Origin: an uncultured Eubacterium sp.
GTDB taxonomy: Bacteria; Bacillota; Clostridia; Lachnospirales; Lachnospiraceae
Assembly (NCBI GenBank): GCA_905236805.1
Contig: CAJOPH010000026.1
Span: forward strand, 1-48,012
Reading direction: 5' to 3'
DNA length: 48,012 nt
Shown here: positions 7,501 to 15,328 of the stretch, piece by piece
How the letters are laid out: every line of letters starts with the position of its first letter
Numbering within the stretch: position 1 is the first letter of the stretch
Position numbers and translations under genes: made by a program
Notes under the pieces: model-generated
What the model was told of the DNA's origin: nothing
Seen by the model: the letters and a program-made list of their open reading frames with translations, nothing else
Databases searched by the model: none

Positions 7501-9304
7501 GGTAATTTCCCTCAAGGTTCAGTGTGGTAAGCTTGGTCATCGAATTTACAGAGATGCTCTCCATCCGGTCATATCTCAATGTAAGGGATTCCATCTCCGT
7601 ATTAAATCCCGATAGGGCACCGCTTCCTGAGTAATCATTAAAAGACGATTCAAATGTCGTCACCGTGCTTGGAACAGTCACCTTGGTCAGGTTATCCGCA
7701 TTCAGCTTCAATGTCTTAAGGTACGTAGATGCCGTGGGAAGTGTCAGCCTGTTTTCCAGGTTCTCCCCGTTTATGGTGATAGTCCCACCGGAATTCGCTG
7801 TACCTAAGGTAGTAACACCGGAGAGGTTTACCGTGACCTCACCCCTTGCATCGATCCCCCCATCTTTATCTCCGTCACCGTCCCGCAGCACCACATTTGT
7901 GGAATCAGATGTAGTGCTGTATCTTTCGAGAGATGATGAAGTGGTTACACAATCATAGCCTTCCAATGTGAATCCCGTTATCTGGGTGTTTGCGAAATTG
8001 TAATTTACATTCTGCTGCCCATAGGCATAGGTAACAGTGCTCTTCTTGTATGCAGAATAGTCGGCAGTCCCCGGGGAAAAGGAGCTTCCCAACGTGGCAA
8101 GAACCTCCCCGTCTTTCTGGATCTCATATTCATTCGCGGCGTTTTTTTCCAATACAAAACCGCTGGCTGAAGATGAGAGCTTGGGGACTCCGTTTTCCGT
8201 AACGCTGATCCCGGTAGTCCCGCTTACCAGTTCGTCATAGAGAATGTTTTGATAATTTACGGCGTTTTTGGTATAGAGGGAGCTTTCAAAATATACCGTA
8301 GCTTCGGTGTCAGTAAGTATATTAGTACTATTTATGGTGATACCTACTCCCTTCCCCGACGCGCCGTCTTTGATGTCAATACTACCCGTCAAGTTTACAC
8401 AGCCTGATGCGTTCACTGAGGTAAGATAGTTGGTAACGCTTCCGGGGAGGGTGAGGGTCTTTAATGTTGTAGAGCCTGACACATCCACGCTCTCTAATTT
8501 TGAAGCACCGGAAAGACTCACGCTCACGGTATCATCACTTGATACCCCATAACCCATCCTTGTGGCATTTACCACCGTAAATCCCGTTCCCGATATGGTC
8601 TTTAGTGTGGAGACGTCTCCCGCCTCCAGCTTTGCTATCGAATTAGACGTCACATCTGTCAGTTTGGTTCCCCTGATATCCACATCCATCAATGTGGAAG
8701 TAGAACCGGGCCATGTCACTTGCGTAAGGGATGAGCATCCATTGAGGTTAAGTGAAGTAAGGCTCGCTGCGCCGGATACACTAAGCGTCCCACTGTTTGA
8801 ACCGAGCGCGGTATTGGAAGATAGATCCAGCGTGCCAAGCCCCGTGGCTCCACTTGCATCCACCGTCTTAAGGATAGAGTTTGGAGAGACGGTGACATCC
8901 ACGTCGTTATTTGTGGTAAGCTGCGTCAGTTTAAGCTCTGTGATACCCAGGGAGCCGTTTATGCTGACGGACGTAACCTTTTCATCGGCAGGATCTGCTA
9001 TCGTGGCATCCGAGGTGGTGCTTGAGGAGGACGACCTGTACGAATCCACCGCATACGGAACAGTCACCGTGGTGGTTCCCGTATTTGCCAGGGAATTAAA
9101 GGTCAAAGCCACGGATTTTTTCCCATTCGTGGTCGTCACCTTGTAGCTCCATATCCCCCCTCCATAGCGAAAGGTTCCATTGTCATAATACGAGGAAGTA
9201 TCGGCCTTTGCCGTCACGGGATCAAATATTCCCCCGGAGGGCACGGAAGAAACCACCATTGCCGATGCCAGTATACCGGTCAGTATTTTTTTCATCATTT
9301 TCAT
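4595..9304 (-). CDS. Secreted leucine-rich-repeat / Ig-like surface protein
   Basis: Very large secreted protein, 1569 residues, probably cell-surface. A signal peptide (MKMMKK, hydrophobic core, cleavage near AKA) is followed by irregular leucine-rich repeats over about residues 60-700 (for example LTSLNLNGCSSLTQV and LESVDVSGSTTLKTL), interspersed with Ser/Thr-rich strands. Ig-like segments follow: a Big_2-type domain at about 1190-1280 (IATVTNDGGKATITGVSPG) and weaker ones near 850-1100. After a Pro/Gly/Asn/Thr linker (about 1365-1415) comes a BspA-like repeat and a strongly basic Lys-rich tail. I see no LPXTG motif, so retention may depend on the basic C-terminal module. The start is the ATG at 9302-9304, with GAGGAG seven bases upstream; a longer frame from a TTG would swallow that ribosome site. 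It lies 49 nt after argD with no terminator between, so read-through from the arginine genes is possible. Confidence 0.85.
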   Translation of the reverse strand: MKMMKKILTGILASAMVVSSVPSGGIFDPVTAKADTSSYYDNGTFRYGGGIWSYKVTTTNGKKSVALTFNSLANTGTTTVTVPYAVDSYRSSSSSTTSDATIADPADEKVTSVSINGSLGITELKLTQLTTNNDVDVTVSPNSILKTVDASGATGLGTLDLSSNTALGSNSGTLSVSGAASLTSLNLNGCSSLTQVTWPGSTSTLMDVDIRGTKLTDVTSNSIAKLEAGDVSTLKTISGTGFTVVNATRMGYGVSSDDTVSVSLSGASKLESVDVSGSTTLKTLTLPGSVTNYLTSVNASGCVNLTGSIDIKDGASGKGVGITINSTNILTDTEATVYFESSLYTKNAVNYQNILYDELVSGTTGISVTENGVPKLSSSASGFVLEKNAANEYEIQKDGEVLATLGSSFSPGTADYSAYKKSTVTYAYGQQNVNYNFANTQITGFTLEGYDCVTTSSSLERYSTTSDSTNVVLRDGDGDKDGGIDARGEVTVNLSGVTTLGTANSGGTITINGENLENRLTLPTASTYLKTLKLNADNLTKVTVPSTVTTFESSFNDYSGSGALSGFNTEMESLTLRYDRMESISVNSMTKLTTLNLEGNYLTSLDLSTQTENFALSKVTTSSNTSDTVSNPSNLTIKGNLITDGRLWKNATVSGVTGDDLTAMRSKELEITTESSGGTTQRLSTLTVSLKKNVIKAGETTTATLEGTYYSDKMLSQGYPDGNTEGDLTLKNDLGSSVQSSLVGYWKIEDDNITINGSKASEGIYCTGRTVTLGGASTVTTSATGNMTAKLAGRTASGSPTLYVIGSNVTISSTVETVCYSSYDKGELSYKFTGDTIAAGRPLYFKAATSQVASGISMVSLTEDYAWENKGTVDATIEDVSEDGDWSIVKVTPTGAGGTLKIVAKGMVSAVNNEDTAEEITVKKAEFTLDPSENEYLDVKDTYSVKEGGTVRLQVGDATDVTYVAGLDLGANGKIDTYRYRSSDYDEETISQQVVNVSDTGLVTAKKTGYAIVTVINNTESPSMYKGVDYCIIKVYEKQATLSAKSDTLKLDTKTEGDIELTVDSTQAGVTVALDKIDDTSVAYADGGVKESSYENKKLLSVKRGTRSGTTEAVFSAGYDTGLSVKGANIYDNKDQAAMTENELVSAGITCGAVGSVSSGNYTFYPATGYAENTAKVTITSGTPEEVTLSLSADNVALFKGKTAEVTALYESASTTSVNGASGSAASVTYTWVSEDEKIATVTNDGGKATITGVSPGTTTIQVVARGNVSRMADVKVTVTNDISKVTIEGLKSTYEYTGSEVKPDSLRLIDGNYTLVEGADYEEPQYTGDLTGSPDEDTTITGKIKGKGDYAGSSVTFSYVIKAPEKTPEEPVNNDPEPSDGNTGGTTDPGNTGGTGDTTPPEDNTGDDNTGQSLPVYVVYNAGDVISTDKGTFTVLDVIGATRKVAFTKPASSAAKTVTIPATVTIGGYVYNVTTIKTGAFDSSSAATTVIIGKNIKTIEPRAFKGSRVKILKVRTKLLTKSGVKKSLTGSKVRTIRLQKKAKTKKFLKKYKTIFKKSNSGRKVTVKK

Positions 9305-9353
9305 AACATATCTCCTCTTTACCAAACACTGCCGTGCCGAAAAAAGGTACTTA

Positions 9354-10535
9354 CTACAGCACCTTTTCCAGCACAGCTGCCATCTCGTCTATATGATCTT
9401 TTTCTATGACAAGTGGTGGCAGCATCCTTAGGACATTGCCTCCCGCCGTAATGACTATCAGGCCGTTTTCAATGCATTTTTTGACCGTTCCGGCGGGACT
9501 TTCCCTAAAGGCCAGCCCCCTCATAAGGCCCTTCCCCCGGACTCCTGTTATTTCTTCATGCTTTTTAGCCAGATTCTCCAGAGTCTCTCCCAGGTAGTCT
9601 CCCATCTCTGCCACATGGCTTAATATATCTTTGTCTTTAAAAATATTAAATACTGTTTTAACAGCTCTTAACGCCAGGGGGTTTCCCCCGTAGGTGGTGC
9701 CATGGTCACCCGGCGTAAGCGAAGATGCGGCAGTCTTTTCATTTAGAAGGAAAGCCCCCACCGGAACCCCACATCCCAAGGCCTTGGCACAGGTGACTAT
9801 GTCAGGCTCCAAGCCATACCACTGGTAGGCGAACATCTTCCCCGTACGGCCCATCCCACACTGCACCTCGTCACAGATGATCAGGATGCCGCTGTCCTGG
9901 ATTTGCTTGAGGCCCTTTGCAAATTCCCCTGACGCGGGCATTACACCGCCTTCCCCCTGCACCATCTCCACCATGATAGCTATGGTATCGGGTCCTATCT
10001 GCTTCTTTACAGACTCTATATCATTATATTCGGCAAATCTGACCCCCGGCATTAGCGGCTCGAAGGGTTCCCTGTAATGCTGCGTACCCGTTACGGAAAG
10101 GGCTCCTATCGTCCTTCCGTGAAAGCTGTTTTCGAAGGCTATTATCTCTCCTCCTGCCCTGCCCCTTTTGGTATAGGCGTATTTCCTTGCGGCCTTTATG
10201 GCTCCTTCTATGGCCTCCGTGCCTGAATTCGTAAAAAACGCCTTTTCCATGCCGGACGCCTCTAAAAGGAGGCTTGCCGCTTCCATGGCCTCGGTGTGGT
10301 AGAAAAGGTTTGACACGTGTGTTACCTTTCCCACCTGGTCCCTTAGGGCATCCACCCATTCGGGGTATCCGTAGCCAAGACCCATCACTCCTATCCCCGA
10401 AGCAAAATCCAGGTACTTTTTCCCGTCCGTGTCATACAGGTATACGCCCTCACCGTGATCTAAGACCACATCGTAGCGGTCGTACACATGCAACAATCCC
10501 TCTTCCGTCTTATCTATCCATTGTTCTTTATTCAT
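9354..10535 (-). CDS. argD: Acetylornithine aminotransferase
   Basis: PLP enzyme converting N-acetylglutamate semialdehyde to N2-acetylornithine in arginine synthesis. The 393-residue length is typical. Class III aminotransferase features are in place: the SGTEAIEGAIKAAR phosphate-binding region near residues 104-117, FHGRTIGALS near 138-147, the DEVQCGMGRTG motif at 222-232 and the PLP lysine in CAKALGCG (Lys251). It is the last gene of an argJ-argB-argD cluster, 52 nt after argB; the ATG at 10533-10535 follows GGGGAGAG. Ornithine or succinylornithine aminotransferases look similar, but the arg neighbours settle the role. Confidence 0.95.
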   Translation of the reverse strand: MNKEQWIDKTEEGLLHVYDRYDVVLDHGEGVYLYDTDGKKYLDFASGIGVMGLGYGYPEWVDALRDQVGKVTHVSNLFYHTEAMEAASLLLEASGMEKAFFTNSGTEAIEGAIKAARKYAYTKRGRAGGEIIAFENSFHGRTIGALSVTGTQHYREPFEPLMPGVRFAEYNDIESVKKQIGPDTIAIMVEMVQGEGGVMPASGEFAKGLKQIQDSGILIICDEVQCGMGRTGKMFAYQWYGLEPDIVTCAKALGCGVPVGAFLLNEKTAASSLTPGDHGTTYGGNPLALRAVKTVFNIFKDKDILSHVAEMGDYLGETLENLAKKHEEITGVRGKGLMRGLAFRESPAGTVKKCIENGLIVITAGGNVLRMLPPLVIEKDHIDEMAAVLEKVL

Positions 10536-10587
10536 TTTTTGTCATCTCTCCCCATGCAGTATATATGATCTGCCTGTCAAAAGGTCA

Positions 10588-11478
10588 TCATTCCCCACTG
10601 TATTTTTTTGCTCCATCATCCAGTATCGCCGTGCCTATGCCCTTGTCTGTAAATATTTCCAAAAGCAGACAGTGTGGTATCCTGCCATCTAATATATGCA
10701 CCCTGTTTACCCCGGCCTTTACGACATCGACACAGTTTTTTATCTTGGGTATCATTCCTCCCGTGATGGTGCCGTTTTCCATCAGGTGATCTGCCTCAGA
10801 TATCCTGATCTCCGATATCACGGACGACGGGTCTTCCGGGTCGCTGAGGACTCCTTCCACATCGGAAAGATACGCCAGCTTTTCTGCCTTGAGGGCCTTT
10901 GCTATGGCCGCCGCGGCATCGTCCGCGTTTACATTGTATGTATTGTATTCATCATCCATCCCGACGGGACATACCACGGGCAGGAAATCATCATTTAGAA
11001 GATCATATATGATCTTTGGGTTTGTTTCCTTTACATCCCCCACGTATCCTATGTCTTCGCCCTTTATCAGCTTTTTTTGGACCTTCAGCAGCCCCCCGTC
11101 CTTTCCGGATATCCCCACGGCACGCACCCCGAGGGACTCTACCTTCTGCACGAGGGACTTGTTTACACGGTTTAGGACCATCTCCACCACTTCCATCGTG
11201 GCCTCATCCGTAACCCTGAATCCATGTGAAAAATTTGACGGAAGATTGAGCCTTTCGGTCATCCTTGATATGTCCTTTCCTCCCCCATGCACTATCACCG
11301 GCTTAAAACCCACGAGCTTTAGCAGGGTCACATCCTCTATCACGTTGGTCTTTAATGACTCATCGATCATCGCCGAGCCACCGTATTTTACGACTATTAT
11401 CCTTCTGTTGAATCTCTGTATGTATGGCAGGGCCTCTATCAGCACCTCCGCCTTCTTCAAAATGTCTCCTGTTATCAT
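10588..11478 (-). CDS. argB: Acetylglutamate kinase
   Basis: Phosphorylates N-acetyl-L-glutamate, the second step of arginine synthesis. It is an amino-acid-kinase fold with the nucleotide motif VVKYGGSAM near residue 30, the substrate motif IVHGGGKDI near residue 65, and the C-terminal GGMIPKI and IHILDGRIPH motifs seen in this family. I chose the ATG at 11476-11478 (296 residues) because CAGGAG lies eight bases before it and it sits 4 nt after the argJ stop. An upstream in-frame ATG at 11500-11502 would overlap argJ and has no ribosome site. The sequence does not let me decide whether it is feedback-inhibited by arginine. Confidence 0.93.
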   Translation of the reverse strand: MITGDILKKAEVLIEALPYIQRFNRRIIVVKYGGSAMIDESLKTNVIEDVTLLKLVGFKPVIVHGGGKDISRMTERLNLPSNFSHGFRVTDEATMEVVEMVLNRVNKSLVQKVESLGVRAVGISGKDGGLLKVQKKLIKGEDIGYVGDVKETNPKIIYDLLNDDFLPVVCPVGMDDEYNTYNVNADDAAAAIAKALKAEKLAYLSDVEGVLSDPEDPSSVISEIRISEADHLMENGTITGGMIPKIKNCVDVVKAGVNRVHILDGRIPHCLLLEIFTDKGIGTAILDDGAKKYSGE

Positions 11479-11482
11479 TGCC

Positions 11483-12724
11483 TTAGCTCCTGTAATCCGC
11501 ATTGATGCTCACATACTCGTGCGAGAGGTCGCATCCGTAGGCGCTTGCGCCTTCTTTACCCATCTTCATGTCCAGCCTGGCAATCACATGCCCTTCGGAT
11601 AGTATATCCGTGGCCTTATTTTCATCGAAATCTACCCCTCTGCCATTTTCTGCCACCATGATGGTACCCCTTGTACTTTCAAAGGATAGATCCACCCTTT
11701 CAGGGTCAAAGTCCGCATCCGAATATCCCACGGCGCACAATATCCTGCCCCAGTTCGCGTCATGGCCGTTGACTGCTGCCTTGGTAAGGGAGGATGATAC
11801 CACGGATTTTGCTATCTTGCGGGCATTGTCCTTCGTATCCATGTTTTCCACCCTCACCTCAAAAAGGCAGGTGGCACCTTCCCCGTCCCCGGCTATCTTT
11901 TTTGAGATGGATTCATTTACAAAATGTAATCCTTCCCTGAATGCGTCGTAGGCAGAGCCTTCACTTTCTATCAGTGTATTTCCCGCCTGCCCATTGGCCA
12001 AGATCAATACCGTGTCATTGGTAGACGTATCCCCATCCACCGATATCATGTTAAATGTATCTTTAATATCTTCCGACAATGCCTTTTGCAAAAGGTCTTT
12101 TGAGATATTTACGTCCGTGGTGATAAAGCAGAGCATGGTGCCCATATTTGGGTGGATCATCCCCGATCCCTTGGCCATCGCCCCTATGTGGACTATTTTT
12201 CCATCTATCTCAAAGGTGCAGGCCTCTTCCTTTTCCACGGTATCCGTGGTCATGATGGCCTTTGCCGCCATGTTCGCGCAGTCAAAGGATTCGGAAAGCT
12301 TTGGCACCATCTTTTCTATGCCGTCGGCTATCCTGTCGATGGGTATGTCCATCCCGATGACTCCCGTGGATGATACCAATATTGAATCAGGGTCTGATTT
12401 TATCCCTCTTTCTTTTTCAAGACATTCCGCCGCAATCCGGGCGGTCTCCCTGCAGGCCATGTCGCCCTTTTTGCCCGTACAGGCGTTGGCTATCCCGGAG
12501 TTTATCACGACCACACGGGATTTCATGTCTGATTCCGTAATCTTCCTGTCCCATATAACGGGAGCCGCCTGAAACCTGTTTTTGGTATAGGTTCCCGCCG
12601 TAACGCATGGCGATTCGCTAAACAAAAGCGCCATGTCCTGCCTGCCTTCATATTTCACGTTTGCCTCGCAGGAAGAAGCAAAAAACCCCTTCGCCGCACA
12701 CACTCCGCCCTCTGTTCTTTTCAC
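11483..12724 (-). CDS. argJ: Bifunctional ornithine acetyltransferase / N-acetylglutamate synthase
   Basis: Transfers the acetyl group of acetylornithine to glutamate (acetyl cycle) and may also make acetylglutamate from acetyl-CoA. The autoprocessing site is visible as the KGSGMIHPNMGTMLCF segment, where cleavage before the Thr of the GTMLC run yields the two chains. I chose the GTG at 12722-12724 (413 residues). It follows GGAGGG and gives the family-typical N-terminus MKRTEGGVCAAKGF. The longer frame starting at 12808 runs through the consensus promoter at 12777-12805 and cannot be translated from it. It is the first gene of argJBD. No argC lies in the window, so the reductase step must be encoded elsewhere. 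Confidence 0.93.
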   Translation of the reverse strand: MKRTEGGVCAAKGFFASSCEANVKYEGRQDMALLFSESPCVTAGTYTKNRFQAAPVIWDRKITESDMKSRVVVINSGIANACTGKKGDMACRETARIAAECLEKERGIKSDPDSILVSSTGVIGMDIPIDRIADGIEKMVPKLSESFDCANMAAKAIMTTDTVEKEEACTFEIDGKIVHIGAMAKGSGMIHPNMGTMLCFITTDVNISKDLLQKALSEDIKDTFNMISVDGDTSTNDTVLILANGQAGNTLIESEGSAYDAFREGLHFVNESISKKIAGDGEGATCLFEVRVENMDTKDNARKIAKSVVSSSLTKAAVNGHDANWGRILCAVGYSDADFDPERVDLSFESTRGTIMVAENGRGVDFDENKATDILSEGHVIARLDMKMGKEGASAYGCDLSHEYVSINADYRS

Positions 12725-12776
12725 TTTCCTTAGCCCTCCGGTGTACTGCCAGACCATTGTCATTAACCCGACTTCT

Positions 12777-12805
12777 ATTATAATTTCTGTTTCGGAAACT
12801 GTCAA
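12777..12805 (-). promoter_or_regulatory. Consensus promoter of argJ-argB-argD
   Basis: On the minus strand, TTGACA (12800-12805), 17-nt spacer and TATAAT (12777-12782). Transcription should start near 12770, about 46 nt before the chosen GTG. The divergent holB promoter is immediately adjacent (-35 at 12816-12821), so the two -35 boxes are about 10 bp apart and back to back. Confidence 0.85.
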
Positions 12806-12815
12806 CATGTTTTAG

Positions 12816-12844
12816 TATACAAATTTCTTAAAATATGGTATAAT
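12816..12844 (+). promoter_or_regulatory. Promoter of holB
   Basis: TATACA (12816-12821), 17-nt spacer and TATAAT (12839-12844) on the plus strand. The leader that follows carries a small perfect hairpin (GCCGT, GAA loop, ACGGC; 12865-12877). The only ribosome-site-like AAGGAAG lies about 14 nt before the holB ATG, farther than usual. Confidence 0.65.
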
Positions 12845-12919
12845 CATTGTTGATATTATTCACAGCCGTGAAACGGCAGTAGAGTCGAGCAAGGTTTAGC
12901 AAGGAAGATCATAAAACAT

Positions 12920-13861
12920 ATGTTTGATAAGATCATAGGAAATGACGAAATAAAAAATCAGCTTAACGATGCCCTAAAGAACGGGCGCATCTCACACGCG
13001 TACATCATATCCGGACCCGACGGGGCGGGAAAAAACCTTTTTGCGGAGGATTTTGCGTATGGTCTGGTGGGAAAAAGGGAGGGCTATACCCCGGACATAG
13101 TAAGGCTGGTCCATGAAAAGCCCCGCACCATCACGGTCTCTGACATACGCTCCCAGGTGACGGGTGACGCACAGATAAGGCCATATGATGCCGAATGGAA
13201 GGTCTACATCATAGACGATGCGCAGAAAATGAACGAAGCAGCGCAAAATGCCCTCTTAAAGACCTTGGAGGAGCCGCCCCAATACGTGGTGATCTTACTA
13301 CTTACCACGAATCCGAACGTATTTTTGCCTACCATCACTTCCAGATGCGTCTCCCTGTCCTTAAGGCCGGTACCTGATGACGATATCACGAAGTTTCTTA
13401 TAGATAATTACGCAATAGACCCAAACAAAGCATCCGTGTGCGCATCCTTTTCACAGGGCAATGTCGGAAAGGCCGTGCTTCTTGCGTCTTCAGAGGATTT
13501 TGCGCAGATAAAGTCCTCTGCCTGCACCCTTGCAAAAAACGCCAGGAACATGGACGCGTCGGAATTTGCGCAGGCTATCCGCCAGATAAATGATTACCAT
13601 ATGGATCTGTCCGATTACCTGGACATACTTACCGTATGGTTTCGGGATGTCCTGCGCTTTAAAGCCACCCAGGATGCTAATGACCTGATATTCAAGGACG
13701 AGACCATGGACGTGAAGAAGGAGGCGGAAAAGAGCTCCTATGCGGGGATAGAGGAGATCATCTCGTCTATCCAAAGGGCCGGGGAGAGGCTCCGAGCAAA
13801 TGTAAATTACGACCTGACGATGGAGCTGCTGCTGGAAACGATAAAGGAAAACCAAAAATAA
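12920..13861 (+). CDS. holB: DNA polymerase III clamp-loader subunit delta'
   Basis: Clamp-loader subunit of the AAA+ family, 313 residues. The start MFDKIIGNDEIKNQL and RISHAYIISGP fit the delta'/DnaX N-terminus; the helix LLKTLEEPP (113-121) and the SRC sensor (141-143) are present. Two things are unusual. The P-loop reads GPDGAGKN (32-39), with Asn where Thr/Ser binds magnesium, so it is probably an inactive nucleotide site. The four-cysteine zinc module that normally follows is absent: the chain goes directly from LVGKREGYTPDIV into the next strand. Delta' subunits often lack ATPase activity, so the protein may still work structurally. Its stop overlaps the next start by one base. It is transcribed against the expected fork direction. 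Confidence 0.88.
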   Translation: MFDKIIGNDEIKNQLNDALKNGRISHAYIISGPDGAGKNLFAEDFAYGLVGKREGYTPDIVRLVHEKPRTITVSDIRSQVTGDAQIRPYDAEWKVYIIDDAQKMNEAAQNALLKTLEEPPQYVVILLLTTNPNVFLPTITSRCVSLSLRPVPDDDITKFLIDNYAIDPNKASVCASFSQGNVGKAVLLASSEDFAQIKSSACTLAKNARNMDASEFAQAIRQINDYHMDLSDYLDILTVWFRDVLRFKATQDANDLIFKDETMDVKKEAEKSSYAGIEEIISSIQRAGERLRANVNYDLTMELLLETIKENQK

Positions 13862-14325
13862 TGAAGAAGGCTTATATTTCAAACGACCAAAGCGACACTT
13901 TCTTTTATTTTGAGATAATAAAAGAGACTGCCCCAAAGAGCATACTCGACGCGGATATGTTTCTAAGGAGGATAGGCGCAATATCAAAAAGTGTGGGGGA
14001 TCTGTCCATGACCCCCCACACCCTCTTGGACGGAATAGATTTTTTTCCTGAATATGATTTCCCCATATACCATACCATATATGACAATATTTTTGACCCG
14101 AAAGACGATATTGTCACCAAATATGACCTTTCGATACTGACCTCACCCATGGATATCTTTAGCAAAGATGAGACATCAAAGCTCATTGACAGGCTATCTT
14201 CCATAAGCTCCCGGATCGCCCTGGGAATCCCGGACGAAAAGGAGCTTTCTTTACTTTCTTCCTACGGGAAGGTGACAGACCTTCATGTGGACGATAAGCT
14301 ATATGCTTTGGTGAGTATTTCCTAA
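13861..14325 (+). CDS. Unknown protein co-translated with holB
   Basis: 154 residues, not recognised. The start ATG shares one base with the holB stop (TAATG), so translation is almost certainly coupled. The chain has alternating predicted strands and helices (SILDADMFLRRIGAIS, LLDGIDFFPEYDFPIYH, YDLSILTSPMDIFS) and no signal peptide or membrane segment. The spacing of Asp-ending strands faintly resembles a shortened Rossmann-type fold such as a degenerate methyltransferase, but the glycine-rich cofactor loop is missing, so I do not assign a function. The link to holB suggests a clade-specific partner or merely a shared transcript. Confidence 0.7.
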   Translation: MKKAYISNDQSDTFFYFEIIKETAPKSILDADMFLRRIGAISKSVGDLSMTPHTLLDGIDFFPEYDFPIYHTIYDNIFDPKDDIVTKYDLSILTSPMDIFSKDETSKLIDRLSSISSRIALGIPDEKELSLLSSYGKVTDLHVDDKLYALVSIS

Positions 14326-14457
14326 GGAACTGTAGAATAGTAAGTTGTGCATTTGGACGAAGGATTTTCGTTCATATGCAAGGCGGCTGAATGAGTCGTA
14401 GCGAGTGCTACGACGATTGAAGCGAATCGGAAGGTTGCCCTGTTAGACGGTCTTACA
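14326..14457. repeat. Structured intergenic element between convergent genes
   Basis: It contains a 13-bp imperfect hairpin (GCATTTGGACGAA with TTCGTTCATATGC, 14349-14379), then a perfect 8-bp hairpin GTCGTAGC-GAGT-GCTACGAC (14395-14414), then a short GATT/AATC stem. At its left edge CTGTAGAATAGTAA resembles the terminal repeat CTGTGAATAGTAAC seen at 21184-21198 and 28289-28303. There is no T-tract, so it is not a standard terminator for either flanking gene. It looks like a mobile or REP-like palindromic repeat, but only one copy of the core is visible here. Confidence 0.45.
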
Positions 14458-15300
14458 TCACACCATCCGCTCCACATGCCTGTCCACGTGGCAGCACATA
14501 TTAACGGCCATGGGAAGACCCGCTATGTGTGTGGGGTATGTTTCAATATTTAAGGCAAGCGCAGTGACATTTCCTCCCAGCCCTCCCGGTCCTATACCTG
14601 TTTTGTTTATTTCTTCCAACAATTCCTCTTCCATTTTCCTGATGTGGGGAAGGGCATTGTAGGTGCCTATTTTTCTGGTAAGGGCCTTTTTGGCAAGGAT
14701 GGCGCAGTATTCAAAATCCCCCCCGATCCCCACTCCTATTACAAAGGGAGGACAGGCATTGGGACCTGCGTTTTTCACCGTTTCCAGGATTTTTTCCCTT
14801 ACTCCCTCTTCCCCGTCCGCAGGCTTTAACATATGGAGGCGGCTCATGTTCTCACTGCCAAATCCCTTGGGCGCAAGGATGATCTTTACACCATCCCCGG
14901 GTACTATTTTTTCATGTATGATGGCGGGGGTATTGTCATTGGTATTTTTCCTTAGCAGGGGATCTTCCACCACTGATTTTCTAAGGTATCCCTCGACGTA
15001 TCCCTCCCTCACCCCTTCATTTACGGCATCCTCCAAAAAACCATTGGTAAAATGCACATCCTGCCCTATTTCCAAAAAGACCACCGCCATCCCGGTATCC
15101 TGGCAGATGGGAATCATTTCATCCTTGGCAATTCTTAAATTTTTATTTAACTGTTCAAGGAGGTACCTTCCCGTATCTGATTTCTCCTTATTCAGGGCAT
15201 CCATCATGGCAGAAGATACATCGGAAGATAATACATGGTTTACCTCGATGCACATCTCCTTTATATTTTCCGTCAATATATGTACATCGATTTTGCGCAT
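14458..15300 (-). CDS. Class I (4Fe-4S) fumarate hydratase, alpha subunit
   Basis: Alpha (N-terminal catalytic) half of a two-subunit oxygen-sensitive fumarase or tartrate dehydratase, 280 residues, the usual size for the separate alpha chain. Conserved cluster-binding cysteines sit in ICQDTGMAVVF, NACPPFVIGVGIGG and the C-terminal MCCHVDRH. The ATG at 15298-15300 follows AAGGAGGGATT and lies 28 nt after gyrA, so it probably rides on the gyrase transcript. No beta subunit (about 185 residues) is next to it, which is unusual because alpha and beta are normally adjacent. Fumarase is likelier than tartrate dehydratase, but sequence reading alone cannot separate them. Confidence 0.85.
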   Translation of the reverse strand: MRKIDVHILTENIKEMCIEVNHVLSSDVSSAMMDALNKEKSDTGRYLLEQLNKNLRIAKDEMIPICQDTGMAVVFLEIGQDVHFTNGFLEDAVNEGVREGYVEGYLRKSVVEDPLLRKNTNDNTPAIIHEKIVPGDGVKIILAPKGFGSENMSRLHMLKPADGEEGVREKILETVKNAGPNACPPFVIGVGIGGDFEYCAILAKKALTRKIGTYNALPHIRKMEEELLEEINKTGIGPGGLGGNVTALALNIETYPTHIAGLPMAVNMCCHVDRHVERMV

Positions 15301-15328
15301 AATCCCTCCTTAAGTTGCTTAGGAACTG

